Part shown: positions 46,401 through 54,358 of the stretch, piece by piece | Layout of the letters: each line of letters begins with the position of its first letter | How positions within the stretch are numbered: position 1 is the stretch's first letter | Assembly: GCA_949752735.1 (NCBI GenBank) | Contig: OX457036.1 | Location: 94,955,198 to 95,019,197, forward strand | DNA: 64,000 nucleotides | From: Lumbricus terrestris | Lineage: Eukaryota > Annelida > Clitellata > Crassiclitellata > Lumbricidae | Direction: 5' to 3' | Position numbers and translations under genes: made by a program | The notes under the pieces: generated by a model | The model's database searches: none | Told to the model about the DNA's origin: nothing | The model's input: only the letters and a program-made list of their open reading frames with translations

Positions 46401-49400
46401 CTTTACAAATACTACCTATTTTACCTTGTTCTCTTGATTGATAATAATAGCTTATTTTTCTTAGGCTGTAAGGGAGCAGTAATTGTATATAATAGAGATA
46501 AATATACAAGTTTTGTGGTTTCATCTGTATCCTACGTAATTAATTTATTCTGCAAAATCACCAATATTCTTAATGAGGTCTGATTTCTAAGAAATATTTA
46601 TTTTTCTACCATCATTGTTCATGGGGTTACTGGGCACAAGGAAATGGTGTAATATTGAAAAGTAGCAACCCATTTTAGATGCGAATTTTTATCTCAGATT
46701 GAGGCTAATATGTTTTCAAACTGAGGCATTATTACCCTTTCTCACAATCAAATTGCATTTGGTCTTTGCACGGTTTTGTGTAGTTTTCACAATACACTTC
46801 CCTCAAAGTGAAATCTCTGGCATGTTGCCCAAAGAAGGTGTTCATCTGCCACCAAGAGTGTAGCAATGGGTGTTGTCCTGAGGGTGCTATACCGATACCT
46901 ATTCTCTTGGATTGGTTGGTCGTCTGAGATGTCCTGGTGGCCACTGTAATTTCAGCTGGATCCATTGCTGAGCATGATGTAGAGATTTTGAGTTGCTCAT
47001 AGCTTACGTGTTTGACACCATCGCCTTTCATACTAATTTATAATAGGTAGTAGGTAGTTAGGTAGTTAATTTACAATAGTTAATAAAGGCAGTGTAATTT
47101 GTGTCCACTCTTGACAGCACTTTATGAAATAGACAACAATGTGAGTAGGTTTCATAAGGCACTCAATTACGATGCTCTCTTTAGAAGTTGTTTAAAAACA
47201 GCTCTTTGACTCCCATGTGGTAATAAGTAATTTCATAGATCTATAAAAATTATGATCTCAATAATTTCAACATCTATTTTAATTAATTTGTTTTACAGCA
47301 GCTCTTGATAAATTTTATCTGTGATGCGCTGTGTCATTCTGCTCTGATTGCCACAATAAACGAAAATATCAGCAGTGTTTTCCTCTAGTTCAACTACTAT
47401 TGGGGTCCTTGTCCGTGTTATATCAGAATTTGTGTTAAAGTTAAGCATGTAATAAAGAGTTTCTAGTGTAAAAAAGGATTGCTGTAGATAGAAATCAGGC
47501 CCATCAAAAGAACATAGCAATGTGTTGGCTAACTAGTATAGATTTATGGTCATCGATCTCAGGGCTCACGCGTCAAATACTATTGCGATGGTCAATTGTT
47601 CATAAAAATATATAATAAACCATTATCATCATTGTAGAAGTCAGGCATACTTGTCAGTTGAACTTGAGTAAGCGAATGTAGTCTTTCTGTTAAAACTAGT
47701 CATAGGTCCAAAAATGCGACTAAATTATCCTTATACTCCAAAAGACGATGATATTTCGTAAAATGCAAAACTTCAAACACGTTGTGCTAGTCCTAAATAT
47801 TTTTAAATCGGGATAATTTTTGGGCTACATCAGTCTTTTACCAAGTGGCACCAAATGGTGGGTTGGAGAAAGAATGAAACTGAAGTTGAAAATTTGCCAT
47901 TACAGATACGACCACCCTAGTCTGTATGTATATATTTTTTTGGTATCACTTTAAAGAACCAAGAATCGGTTCATCGTGTTCCTGTTTTATTATCAATGTT
48001 ATTATTATCACTATTGTTATTGTTACTATTACCATTATTATTATTATTATTATCATTATTACCATTATTATTATTTTGTTTATTATTATTACCATTATTA
48101 TTATTACTATTACCATTATTATCATTATTGTTAATTATTATTATTCTTTGCAGTCGAAGATCGAAATCTGCAAGTACAAGGAGCTGGGTCTGTGCTGCAC
48201 GGAGGGATCGGTGACGATCGATTGGGCGGTCAATAGATCGGGTTACGTTCCTGGAGAAGACATCGTCGTTCACGGATCGATTCAGAACGACAGCAAACAG
48301 ATGGTCAGCTGCTCATCGGTCATTCTCTACATGGTCAGTTGCTCTTCTAATGTGGTCACTCCATGTTGTCCTTGTTTGCGAAGAGTAATTATGGTATTGT
48401 ATTGTACTGTATTGTAAAGGCGCTTCTCGCAGCAAGAGTCTTTCAGAGGCTACGATCGTGTGTGATCGGCCGCAAGAGAGACAAGGTGGGATTTGAGGTA
48501 AAGAGAAAGATGAGGAAAGATCGCCAGGGAGGATGACAGAGCAAACTGATGGGGAGGGGAAGAGGGAAAAGTCCATTCCATATTGAGAGACCCAAGCAGG
48601 CGACTTTGCATTGCGTTGTACCATGGCTGTTTTGATGCAGAGAAAGTAAACTTTGATGCATTGATTCGCTATGCAGTCTTCGACTCGTAGAATTTTAGTG
48701 CCCTCCTCCATCTCCTGATCATTTGTTGTATGATACAAGGTGTGTAGAGAGGAACAAATTGGGGATTCCATGTTGGGGGTTCCAATGGATTGATCATAAA
48801 ATACGCAAGATTAGTTTAAGAATTTCAGAAATTGCTAGGTTTGGTCATTTTAAATCCATGAAAGTCCCACCATAACTATGTGCTTGTGAGGCACAAGATT
48901 AGGCATAAGAACAGTCATGAAAGTCCCACCCTAACTATGCCCTTGTGAGGCACTGACACTATAATAGAAGTTCTTTCTGCGCTTTGGCTGGTCATAATAT
49001 TATTAATATATTATTATATTATTAAAACTTGCTCCAGCTTACCGGTACCTTCTTGATATTTACAAATTACCAGACTGTGCCGGATACTCGATCTAGTCGA
49101 TCCCTATGCTCAGTGGAAGGTGGGGGTACTCTCAGTCCCGTTTGCTCCTGCCACCATCGTGTGAAGCCACGATTTTTCTGTGGTTGGCCAGGCAGTATGG
49201 AATGGCCTCCCTCTTGAGCTGCTCCTACTCCATAGGTCAGTGTCTGACACATTCAATAAGCACATGAAACCTGTTCTTTTTGGCCGTGCTGGAGTTGGAC
49301 TTGGGAGCACCTCAGATTAGTTTCCTTGAAGAAATATGAATGAGTAAAACACTTTTTTTATCAATCCATCAATCAATCAATCAATCAATACGACCTTAGT

Positions 49401-51921
49401 CTAGCACCTTCAAGATAACTGCTCCAAGGCAATGCTGTTGATGCACAGAAAAAAACTGAATTTCGCTTCAGGTGGTCGAATACAAGTCGAAGAAGAGACG
49501 AAAGCGCGAGAGACGGAAGATTGCTGAGGCCGAGAAAGGCGCGACTGTCACTGATGACGTCACTGTCTGGAATGACCTGCTCCATATTCCACCTGTTCCT
49601 CCGACCGGTCTGGGACGGTGCAAGCTCATCGACGTCAGCTACGAACTCGAGGTAGGAGACACACGCATCAAGTATATATATTTGTTGCTCCACTAGTACC
49701 CAAGACCACTGCCCCCTCCGTTCTGCACAGAAAGGATTGCTCTTGGTCCCATTCTCACGAACTGCAACGATGCAGAAAGAGCCTTTTCTGTGATCGGCCC
49801 AGTTGTCTGGAATGGGCTCCCACAGGAGCTTCGTCTACTTTCTGGGGTTATAACTGAAACATTTTTGATTAAACTCAAAACTGTCCTTTTTTGCCATGCT
49901 AGAGTCGGGAGCGCTTCTGAGTAGTCCCCTTGAAGAAGCGCTACATAAATTCTTGAATGAATGAATGAATGAATATACATAATATGTACATATATATATG
50001 CACTAAAGAGTCACGCTAATCACATACAATACGCAAGTTCTGCAATTATATCCATTACTTATCCTGCTGCAACATTCATATCCACAGTGTTATAACCTTA
50101 TGCAACTTACATAATAAGCCTTGCGTTGAGTAATGTTATAGCGCTGGTCCGATTTACTTTCGATTGACTTAACATAGCTTTCTGTTTCTTTCCTGCATCC
50201 GTAGTTCAAAGCTGTCATCGAAGGCGGTTATTCACCGGTCATCTACACAAAGGACATCTACGTCGGAACAGTTCCACTCTGCATGAAGGACATGAAGTCA
50301 TGCGCGGCCGGCATGTTCTACCAACCGTTCCTGACATCGGCAGAAGAGCTGTCGGGCAGTGTCGGTCGCAACCGGAAGCCCGGATCGCAGGTGTCACTGA
50401 CGGAGATCTTGGCAGCCGCTGTCACTGCGGCGTCAATGACAAACCCTTCGGCTCCAAGTCTCGCTGTTCTCGAAACCGGAGAGTTGGGTGCGGAGTGTGA
50501 GATTCCGCTGACAACTTCGGAGGATCGACCACCACCCTTTGCTCCGGGACACGAGGAACTACCTCCTCCTCCGGAGTGTCCGTCAGCGCCGTCTGCTCAA
50601 AGTCTCCTGCGCCCGGCGGCGTTGGAAGAATGTCCAAGTGAGACAGCGCTCTAATGCTTTGTCTTGAGTTGCCTCGTTTGCATAATTAGTATACATGCGT
50701 TGTCTGCATCGGAGGATATGAGTCTGGTCTGTGACCTTCCCCTTGCAATTCGTAGCAGGATTCTGGTGGGTGAATTCACCGGCAGCTCTTCGCTGCTTGA
50801 AGACGTTTCTCTTTTCATGGATCTGTCAGGCTGATAGTGCTTCTGAATAGCTCTGCTGTGGGAAACGCTTTAGTAATGTTCGTATTAGACTAGATTAGAT
50901 TAGTTGAAGTACCTACCTCATCTGCGTAGTAAAATACTTATCTTACGCGCCTTCCAACCTGCGAGTGACCAGCGGCTCTGGTACCAGATGAAATGGTGAA
51001 TTGTATGTATGCTAACCATGATTCAATATCTAGAGGCTGTTTAGTGTTTACTGACCTGTAGTCCTGATTCATTGCATCAGCTGGATGTGTTTTTGAATAA
51101 TGTACACAGAAAGATTATTTAAATATGCATAAATGGGAATTTGTTAAAAACATTCAATCAATCAATCAATACTTTTTATTGAAGCTTTGTTCTCATCATG
51201 TAGACCTCGCTCGTGCACAGCACCTTCGTAATCTAAACTTTTTTAGTCGATTGTTGTATGGACGTCGGAATAAATGAGTGTCCTCAGTGTTTTTTGCCAA
51301 TGTTGTAGTTTCGATGTTGAACTTTTATCAATTTGTCATATTTATGATTATTTATATTTATTTATGATTATTTATATTTAATTATATTTCTGTGTTAGAT
51401 CAGAGAAGTGGTTGTCTCGTGTATTCCAGTTTTACATCTGTTTGTACCTTTGTTTGTTTCTCTACTTTCTACCTTCTTTTGTGAATAAACATGTATGAAC
51501 TTTCACTACAAGTTTGCATTGTACGATGTAGTCGAATTCAAAAGTCTGATGATGTTTTGCACTGCCTACTAAGTGTGATGATGTTTTTAAGCACTGCCTA
51601 CTAAGTGTGATCTCATTTCAATTCTAACTTAATAGGCGAATATATTTAAGCCACTAGCCTAGTTAGCTACACGTGTAAGCGAGAGCGGCATTCGTCTGTT
51701 GGTTGCAACGGACTGCGGTTCAAGCCCCGGGCTGAAAGTTGACATTCAGAGATTTGGATATCTCGGGCTAGCACGTGTGGGTCGCAGGGGCGCAAGCTGC
51801 TGCGGAGCGACCTTGGGCAAATTGCTTACCCATCATCTGTGGGGAAAGCAACGGGAAACCACCTCACTCATCTCATCCCCGGGTGGCGAAAGCCAATGAA
51901 CCTGCCTACGGGCAGAGAACC

Positions 51922-51974
<53 letters not shown>

Positions 51975-53606
51975 ATTTAAGCCAGAGTCCCATCTTTGCT
52001 GAGTCTGCTAATTATATTGCATTTAAGTTCTGAACCGCTGCAGAACATATCTTTGTAAGAAATAATGATAATGTGGAGATGATGGGGCCTTTGAACGTGA
52101 TGCTGATGATACTGACGGTGATGATGGTCAACACATTTTTATTTCCATTACCAGTTCATTATTGTTAATTCATTCATTTATTTGGAAATTTATATAGCTC
52201 ACCTAAAGGAATCTACTCAGACAGAATCTGGCTGATGCATTGCCAGAGCACTGAGTGCAGAACTCTGTCTCTTGTCTATGAGATTTATGGTGATGCGTAA
52301 ATAACTTTGCTTATTATGGGTTGGTGCGGTTCACTAAATTAGCGTCAATGAAATTGTAAATTATTTAAGAACAGGAAGGAGCATTAGTGCAAGAGTTACA
52401 GACTTCTGGAATGTGGATGATAGTTACTGTCTTAATGGACCCAATGGCAGCTTTTAAAGGCCGGCTAGACAGGATGATGGGCTGTCAATCATTTCAGCTG
52501 CTTGCAGTGGTTCTAACACATATTTTATGTCTTTTGAACCACCTAATACTCGTTATGCTATGTGATTTTGTGTTATGTAATTATGTTATATTCTTTTATG
52601 TGATGTGATGTTGTGCTGTGTAATATGTTTAGTGTTTATGTGATGTCATGTTATGTTATAGCTGTTTTATTATCTGATGTTATGTAGTGTTGTGTTATGT
52701 GCTGTTTTATTATATGGTGTTGTTTCAGTGTTGTCATGCTATATTAGGTCATGCTATGATTGTCTCTGAGAATATTAAAGGATGCACTGTATGATCTTCT
52801 TGGCATAATTACATTACATTGCATCTTATTACTGCTGAGCACAGTTGAACCAATGTTGAGTCCAGTTGTCTATTTGAGAATCCATCAATTGCAGTTTCAC
52901 ACCTGACAAGCAGACTCTGTGCATTAAAGCTGTACAAGTTTTTTGCAACTCATGGTCCTCAGTACATTCATTATTTAATTTTTACAAAGACATGTTTTGC
53001 AGCGGTTCAGAATTTAATGCTGTGCAATTAACAGACCAGCACAATCTTGAATCTGGTTCAATTAGGACCTCGTACTTAACCTAAAGCGTACTTAGATTTA
53101 TGTATGTCGGGTGCCTGTTGAATACAATGAGTTGTTTATAAAGAAATAATTACAATGAATTATCTTATATAGTCCACTAAATATAATAAATTGTTTTATA
53201 GAGGAAATAAATATAATAAATTGTTTTTATAAAGGAAATAAATGCAATAAATTGTGCTGTAAATGAAATGCATGCAATAACTTGTTTTTTAGAAGAAATA
53301 AATGCGTTTAATTAGGTCGAAAATGGAATAAATACAATAAATTGTTTTATGAATGAAATAAATAAAATACTAAATGACGATACGGAGGAAATGACATTTA
53401 GAAGAATCTTTTAAGTTTCTTGTTTGTATTTTTTTACAGTGTTGAATCCCTCATACGAAGCAAGTTCCGTGTTCGGTCCAGTCAGTTTGAGGGAGCTGAC
53501 AGATGACACAGATTCCCTGAAGGGGGACCTCACCTTTCACCCACTCTACCCTTACTATGGAACCCTCGGTTCCAGCGTTCGCAAAACCGACGAGGACGAT
53601 AATTGA
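29241..53606 (+). CDS. Alpha-arrestin (ARRDC-type), seven coding exons (spliced)
   Basis: The spliced CDS is 29241-29358, 42934-43077, 45568-45797, 48154-48333, 49472-49651, 50205-50637 and 53440-53606: 1452 nt, 483 residues, intron phases 1,1,0,0,0,1, all GT-AG. Arrestin_N spans roughly residues 5-150 ([37 protein letters not shown]) and arrestin_C roughly 165-315 ([20 protein letters not shown] ... [12 protein letters not shown]). Alpha-arrestins are cytoplasmic/endosomal adaptors linking cargo receptors to NEDD4-type ubiquitin ligases. The length fits ARRDC2/3/4-like proteins. The Pro-rich tail has no PPxY; it has NPSYE and HPLYPYYG instead. A basic run, [12 protein letters not shown] (229-240), lies in the C lobe. 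Confidence 0.93.
29432..29500 (-). mobile_element. Worn LINE/SINE 3' tail
   Basis: (ATTC)n followed by CTCTCAGTGTCACTCCCAGCC, a diverged version of the shared hairpin tail on the minus strand. Lies 70 bp into arrestin intron 1. Confidence 0.5.
29613..29976. mobile_element. Possible degenerate TIR element (CAGGGCCGGCCTTAG)
   Basis: Left CAGGGCCGGCCTTAGGC is mirrored by CTAAGGCCGGCCATGG at about 29964. The interior repeats GGCGCCATTT. The end type fits hAT elements, but I see no 8-bp duplication, so the boundaries are uncertain. Confidence 0.45.
30463..30690 (-). mobile_element. tRNA-derived SINE interrupted by a small insertion
   Basis: The minus strand holds the same body as the SINE at 22297 (GGGAGTGTCTCTGAGTATAA tail, GATGCAGTGTCC, TGAGCAAGTGC). 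Within the B box (GGATTC...ATTCGAAACC on +) about 46 bp ending in (ATT)n have been inserted, with ATTC on both sides. Confidence 0.75.
30704..31491. repeat. Inverted-repeat element, about 790 bp
   Basis: Left TAGGCCAAAAAAAATAATGT...TTTCCGGTAAC (30705-30741) is the inverse of the right end near 31456-31491. A second direct copy of the left repeat (TTAGGCCAAAAAAGTTGTGT) lies at about 30904. It could be a MITE whose left end was duplicated. No certain target duplication. Confidence 0.5.
31800..31915 (+). mobile_element. LINE/SINE 3' tail with (GATT)n
   Basis: GAATTCTGAGTAGGTACCTTGATGGGCGCTATATAAATTC followed by four GATT units: the shared hairpin tail plus a simple-repeat end. Confidence 0.6.
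31916..32762 (+). other. Arrestin intron 1, unassigned
   Basis: No repeat family or exon recognised. Confidence 0.45.
32771..32957. mobile_element. Short hAT-like MITE
   Basis: It starts CAGGGCTTAAAGTG and contains the inverse CACTTTAGGCACTG near its right end (32936-32949). An exact 8-bp repeat CAGCATGG flanks 32771-32957. About 9 bp lie between the inverted repeat and the right duplication, so the right boundary is slightly irregular. The interior has two copies of AAGGGGCGTCCAGGCACTT. Confidence 0.6.
33525..33865 (+). mobile_element. LINE ORF2 C-terminal relic with (GAAT)n tail
   Basis: The reading contains the LINE end motif [19 protein letters not shown] preceded by a [12 protein letters not shown] block and followed by the hairpin tail (GGGAGTGCCTCTGATTGGG...CTTGAACGTTGCTATATAAT) and GAATGAATGAAT. 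Heavily 5' truncated and frame-broken. Confidence 0.8.
33866..35539 (+). other. Arrestin intron 1, low-complexity patches
   Basis: It contains a degenerate ACT-rich stretch (about 34170-34400) and two (AT)n runs (34477-34527 and 34893-34919). No gene seen. Confidence 0.5.
35540..36197 (+). repeat. GAATGAAC/GAGT minisatellite, about 650 bp
   Basis: 4-bp units GAAT, GAAC, GAGT in recurring orders, with a longer block (ATGCATGAACGAGTGAATGA then AGGAAGGGATGAAC) repeated three times (about 35857, 35961, 36087). This is a higher-order repeat. The 'FTRSFIHSF' peptides on the minus strand are artefacts. Confidence 0.95.
36549..36824. mobile_element. hAT-like MITE, CAAGGCCGTAGC family
   Basis: The ends are CAAGGCTGTAGCC and the inverse of CAGGGCCGTAGCTAGGGG; flanking 8-mers CAATGCCA and CCATGCCA match at 7 of 8. 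The interior aligns with the copy at 6104. The TIR mismatch between the ends suggests an older insertion. Confidence 0.8.
36833..37965 (+). other. Arrestin intron 1, unassigned
   Basis: Open frames of up to 95 codons show no domain. No repeat recognised. Confidence 0.45.
37966..38185 (+). repeat. Compound (CA)n microsatellite, block 1
   Basis: CACACA with CATGCA, CAGACA and CGCACA variants. A LINE copy (38206-38893) sits between this and a second CA block. Confidence 0.92.
38206..38893 (+). mobile_element. LINE (CR1/L2-like) 5'-truncated copy, intact C-terminus
   Basis: The frame 38205-38846 encodes the last ~210 residues of a LINE reverse-transcriptase protein, with the thumb/C-terminal motifs [29 protein letters not shown] and [15 protein letters not shown], and a natural stop. 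The 3' end has the AGCGCCTCTGAACGG...AGAGGCGCTTTATAAATG hairpin and an (AATAC)n tail. It is nearly identical to 44732-45433, so both derive from a recently active source. The RT catalytic region is missing. Confidence 0.9.
38894..39012 (+). repeat. Compound (CA)n microsatellite, block 2
   Basis: It continues directly from the LINE (AATAC)n tail. With block 1 it brackets the LINE, suggesting the LINE landed within one CA array or that the flanks expanded later. Confidence 0.88.
39013..39410 (+). other. Arrestin intron 1, unassigned
   Basis: A GAAGAATG triple repeat (39112-39140) and otherwise unremarkable DNA. Confidence 0.4.
39411..39575 (-). repeat. Dispersed repeat, copy 2 (TTCTTTATTAATCGAC family)
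   Basis: AGAATGTTCTTTATTAATCG ... ATAATTTCTGGGTTTATCTT matches the copy at 21960. Confidence 0.5.
40632..42497 (+). mobile_element. LINE ORF2 (CR1/L2-like), RT to C-terminus, split by a MITE
   Basis: The first block (40655-40939) carries FRPISNL and the RT motif-A region [11 protein letters not shown]; the second (41299-42393) continues directly with [22 protein letters not shown], the catalytic YADDT (41539-41553) and the C-terminal [14 protein letters not shown] and WNLLPLSLR motifs, ending in a natural stop. Between them is the MITE at 40940. Apart from that the RT-onward frame is open, so the LINE was young when the MITE inserted. The endonuclease half is missing (5' truncation). It ends in (TAA)n at about 42472-42497. 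Confidence 0.9.
40940..41290. mobile_element. hAT-like MITE, CAGCGGTTCCCAACC family, copy 2
   Basis: Same family as 25806 (shared ends and interior). A perfect 8-bp duplication CCGTAGAC (40932-40939 and 41291-41298) lies inside the LINE coding sequence, directly after the codons for FDTVD. Removing the element plus one repeat restores LINE continuity, which gives independent proof of the element's exact ends. Confidence 0.95.
42694..42886 (-). mobile_element. tRNA-derived SINE
   Basis: Minus-strand copy of the family at 60090: + strand shows CCCCTTTAAGG...GTGGCGCTCCC, GATGCAGTGTCC (inverse), and GGATTCGAACCCACAACC, the inverted B box at about 42832-42846. Its head ends 48 bp before arrestin exon 2. 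Confidence 0.85.
42934..43077 (+). CDS. Arrestin gene exon 2
   Basis: Acceptor GATCTGCTTCAG, phase 1 in and out. It encodes about residues 40-87: [20 protein letters not shown] and an [10 protein letters not shown] segment, matching the arrestin_N strand pattern where alpha-arrestins have a '(V/C)xW' strand. Donor AAAG/GTGTGT. Confidence 0.92.
43216..43470 (+). repeat. (CTA)n/(TAA)n microsatellite with embedded retroelement tail
   Basis: CTA/CTG triplets on both sides of a short retroelement end at 43285-43352 (GGGAGCGTCTCTGAGTAG...TTGAAGGAGCGCTATGTAAA then GAATGAATGAAT), ending in (TAA)n. The tail either inserted in the array or seeded it. Confidence 0.85.
43471..43974 (+). other. Arrestin intron 2, unassigned
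   Basis: AT-rich; an AATTCAATTCAAATGAG segment near 43830 looks like a retroelement tail. No exon. Confidence 0.4.
43975..45433 (+). mobile_element. LINE (CR1/L2-like) copy with reverse transcriptase, frame-damaged
   Basis: It begins within RT: the NYRPISNL block is split between frames by a one-base loss near 44007. The main frame (44207-about 45150) has [28 protein letters not shown] and the catalytic FADDV (near 44489). An extra 8 bp (GGTCCCAC, near 45151) relative to the copy at 38206 shifts the frame; the original frame resumes from 45193 to the stop at 45378. The 3' hairpin and (AATAC)n tail equal those at 38206. It ends 134 bp before arrestin exon 3. Confidence 0.9.
45568..45797 (+). 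CDS. Arrestin gene exon 3
   Basis: Acceptor ATCTTTTCAG; phase 1 in, phase 0 out. It encodes [20 protein letters not shown] and [17 protein letters not shown], the end of the arrestin N lobe with the conserved 'LPxGxHxFPFxxxLP' pattern. Donor GGCT/GTATGT. The frame would run on through the intronic 12-bp repeat, but the splice is required to join the C lobe. Confidence 0.92.
45799..45870 (+). repeat. 12-bp tandem repeat at the exon 3 donor
   Basis: Six units of TATGTCTTCTTC (the last ending CTGC). The first unit overlaps the splice donor GTATGT, so the array may have arisen from, or may modulate, this site. Confidence 0.9.
46017..47919. mobile_element. hAT-like element with TAGGGTGGTCGT ends
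   Basis: The ends are TAGGGTGGTCGT and its inverse ACGACCACCCTA; the 8-bp duplication GTCTGTAT is perfect (46009-46016 and 47920-47927). The inverted repeat continues subterminally (TTTAGGACTAGCACAACG at about 46128 versus its inverse near 47788). The open frames inside (up to 99 codons on minus) do not look like a hAT transposase, so I call it non-autonomous. It nearly fills intron 3. Confidence 0.88.
47993..48148 (+). repeat. (TTA)n-rich microsatellite abutting exon 4
   Basis: TTA/TTG/CCA triplets end in TATTATTATTCTTTGCAG, so the pyrimidine tract and probable branch region of the exon 4 acceptor lie in or beside the array. Confidence 0.9.
48154..48333 (+). CDS. Arrestin gene exon 4
   Basis: Acceptor TTCTTTGCAG, phase 0 both ends, 60 codons. 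It encodes [20 protein letters not shown] and [20 protein letters not shown], the start of arrestin_C with the diagnostic R-x-G-Y-x-P-G-E motif. Donor TACATG/GTCAGT. Confidence 0.93.
48390..48775 (-). mobile_element. LINE 3' relic
   Basis: The minus strand ends GAAGCGCCTTTACAATACAG with an (AATAC)n-like tail, as in the LINE copies at 38206 and 43975, and upstream contains a degraded C-terminal ORF ([19 protein letters not shown]). Confidence 0.65.
48850..48962 (+). repeat. Two-copy tandem duplication
   Basis: CATGAAAGTCCCACC followed by TAACTATG and CTTGTGAGGCAC occurs at about 48857 and 48916. Confidence 0.75.
49100..49375 (+). mobile_element. LINE ORF2 C-terminal relic
   Basis: The degraded reading contains [21 protein letters not shown] and [10 protein letters not shown] pieces matching the other LINE ends; the 3' end gives CTTGGGAGCACCTCAGATTAG, then CTTGAAG and GAATGAG. 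Followed by (ATCA)n at 49363-49388. Confidence 0.6.
49472..49651 (+). CDS. Arrestin gene exon 5
   Basis: Acceptor TTTCGCTTCAG, phase 0 both ends, 60 codons. It begins [16 protein letters not shown], a strongly basic stretch, and ends [20 protein letters not shown], matching the arrestin_C 'lPP(t)xxxCxlixVxYxL' region. Donor CTCGAG/GTAGGA. Confidence 0.92.
49690..49978 (+). mobile_element. LINE ORF2 C-terminal relic with (GAAT)n tail
   Basis: The reading gives [20 protein letters not shown] and [20 protein letters not shown], then the hairpin GGGAGCGCTTCTGAGTAG...CTTGAAGAAGCGCTACATAA and GAATGAATGAAT. Same family as 1-259. It begins 39 bp after exon 5. Confidence 0.82.
50205..50637 (+). CDS. 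Arrestin gene exon 6
   Basis: Acceptor TGCATCCGTAG; phase 0 in, phase 1 out; 433 nt. It encodes the end of the C lobe ([25 protein letters not shown]) and a Pro/Ala/Ser-rich linker with PPPF, ELPPPPE and PSAPSA. No PPxY. Donor CCAA/GTGAGA. Confidence 0.92.
50700..50900 (+). mobile_element. Probable LINE 3' relic
   Basis: A degraded [12 protein letters not shown] reading followed by GATAGTGCTTCTGAATAG and AAACGCTTTAGTAATGT resembles the C-terminus plus hairpin tail of other copies. The tail is (AGATT)n. Confidence 0.5.
50901..51670 (+). other. Arrestin intron 6, mostly unassigned
   Basis: A (TCAA)n tail near 51152-51172, a TTTATGATTATTTATATT repeat near 51340-51380 and a duplicated CACTGCCTACTAAGTGTGAT at about 51561 and 51594. 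Confidence 0.5.
51672..51975 (+). mobile_element. Second tRNA-like SINE type with (CAT)n tail
   Basis: The B box GGTTCAAGCCC lies at 51717-51727, with an A-box-like AGCGAGAGCGG upstream. The body includes GGGGCGCAAGCTGC, GACCTTGGGCAAATTGC and CGGGAAACCACCTC, and it ends in about twelve CAT units. It differs from the SINE at 60090 in body and tail, so I treat it as another family. Confidence 0.7.
51976..53117 (+). other. Arrestin intron 6, low-complexity and a LINE tail stub
   Basis: A tail stub at about 52165-52240 (minus) and a TTATGTGATGT-rich stretch (52540-52760). The 73-codon frame at 52387 has no domain. Confidence 0.5.
53118..53375 (+). repeat. Imperfect ~50-bp tandem repeat rich in AATAAA
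   Basis: Units of the form AATAAATTGTTTTAT followed by AGAGGAAATAAAT recur about five times. Each contains one or two AATAAA hexamers. It ends 65 bp before exon 7. Confidence 0.85.
53440..53606 (+). CDS. Arrestin gene exon 7 (terminal)
   Basis: Acceptor TTTTTTTACAG, phase 1. It encodes [16 protein letters not shown] and [16 protein letters not shown], ending TDEDDN and TGA at 53604-53606. The tyrosine-containing LYPYY segment is the likely remnant or counterpart of the tail motifs of other alpha-arrestins, but the first Pro of a PPxY is replaced in both candidate sites (NPSY, HPLY). Confidence 0.9.
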
Positions 53607-54350
53607 GGAATCCTGCAATGTATCAAGACTTGAAAGATGTTAAGTCATCTCATCAAAACAAACATAGTCTGTCACTGTGCTATACGATGAAGCCACAACA
53701 TGTTGGAGTCAGCCCAGTCGTGTGTTAACATGTTGGCAGGCTTGAGGAAACACACATTGCGTTGCGTGATTCGCGTATTGTGACCTCAACGTGTTGATCT
53801 GTGTGGTTATGTGAAGACATGTTGATGTTGCAACAGTCGTGTGCGGAAGCGACAGCGAGCCTGAGCAAACATGGCAGCGCACTAAAGGATCCAGTGCTGT
53901 CACACGAGTATGTTAGTGTGTTGGTGTTACGAAAAGTATGTTGATGTGGTCATAGTTGTGTGAAAACACCATACGAACATTAATCATGTGATGGTTTTCA
54001 TTTAAGATGTTGGTGTTACCACGTCTGTGCGATGTTCTACATCAATGAAATTGTAAATCATATAATGCCTCAAAAACCTTCACATGTCACCGCATACTAA
54101 TCTACACATGAACCGTGATCATGACATGTGAACCTTGATCATGTGTCAATCTGCAGTTGCATGTTGACTCGTGTATGTGTGCCCGAGTATGGATACAACA
54201 CAACTACCGGTACTTGTGTACTTGGTCTTAAATACAGTGATTGCAAGTACGCGGAATTGTCTTTGTATATTGATGCTGGTCTCCATCATCAAGCAGTGTT
54301 GATTTGGTGTCAAACAGCCTAGAGGTGAATGGAAGGGAAATCATGTGATG
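53607..54350 (+). other. Probable arrestin 3' UTR and flank
   Basis: No AATAAA was found between the stop and 54358; the first is inside the MITE at 54468-54473. GTGTTAACATGTTGG-like words recur irregularly. No gene. Confidence 0.45.
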
Positions 54351-54358
54351 TCCAGAAC

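Noticed and set aside
46732..47520. Minus-strand frames inside the 46017 element as a hAT transposase
   Set aside because: No hAT dimerisation (C-terminal) motif or BED-type zinc finger could be seen; too short.
49472..49696. Independent small gene starting at the GTG/ATG of this frame
   Set aside because: It is arrestin exon 5: AG acceptor, GT donor and arrestin_C sequence in phase with exons 4 and 6.
16535..53606. A functional gene cluster linking the zinc-finger, arrestin and P450 genes
   Set aside because: They share orientation only; distances of 8-24 kb filled with transposons give no evidence of joint function.
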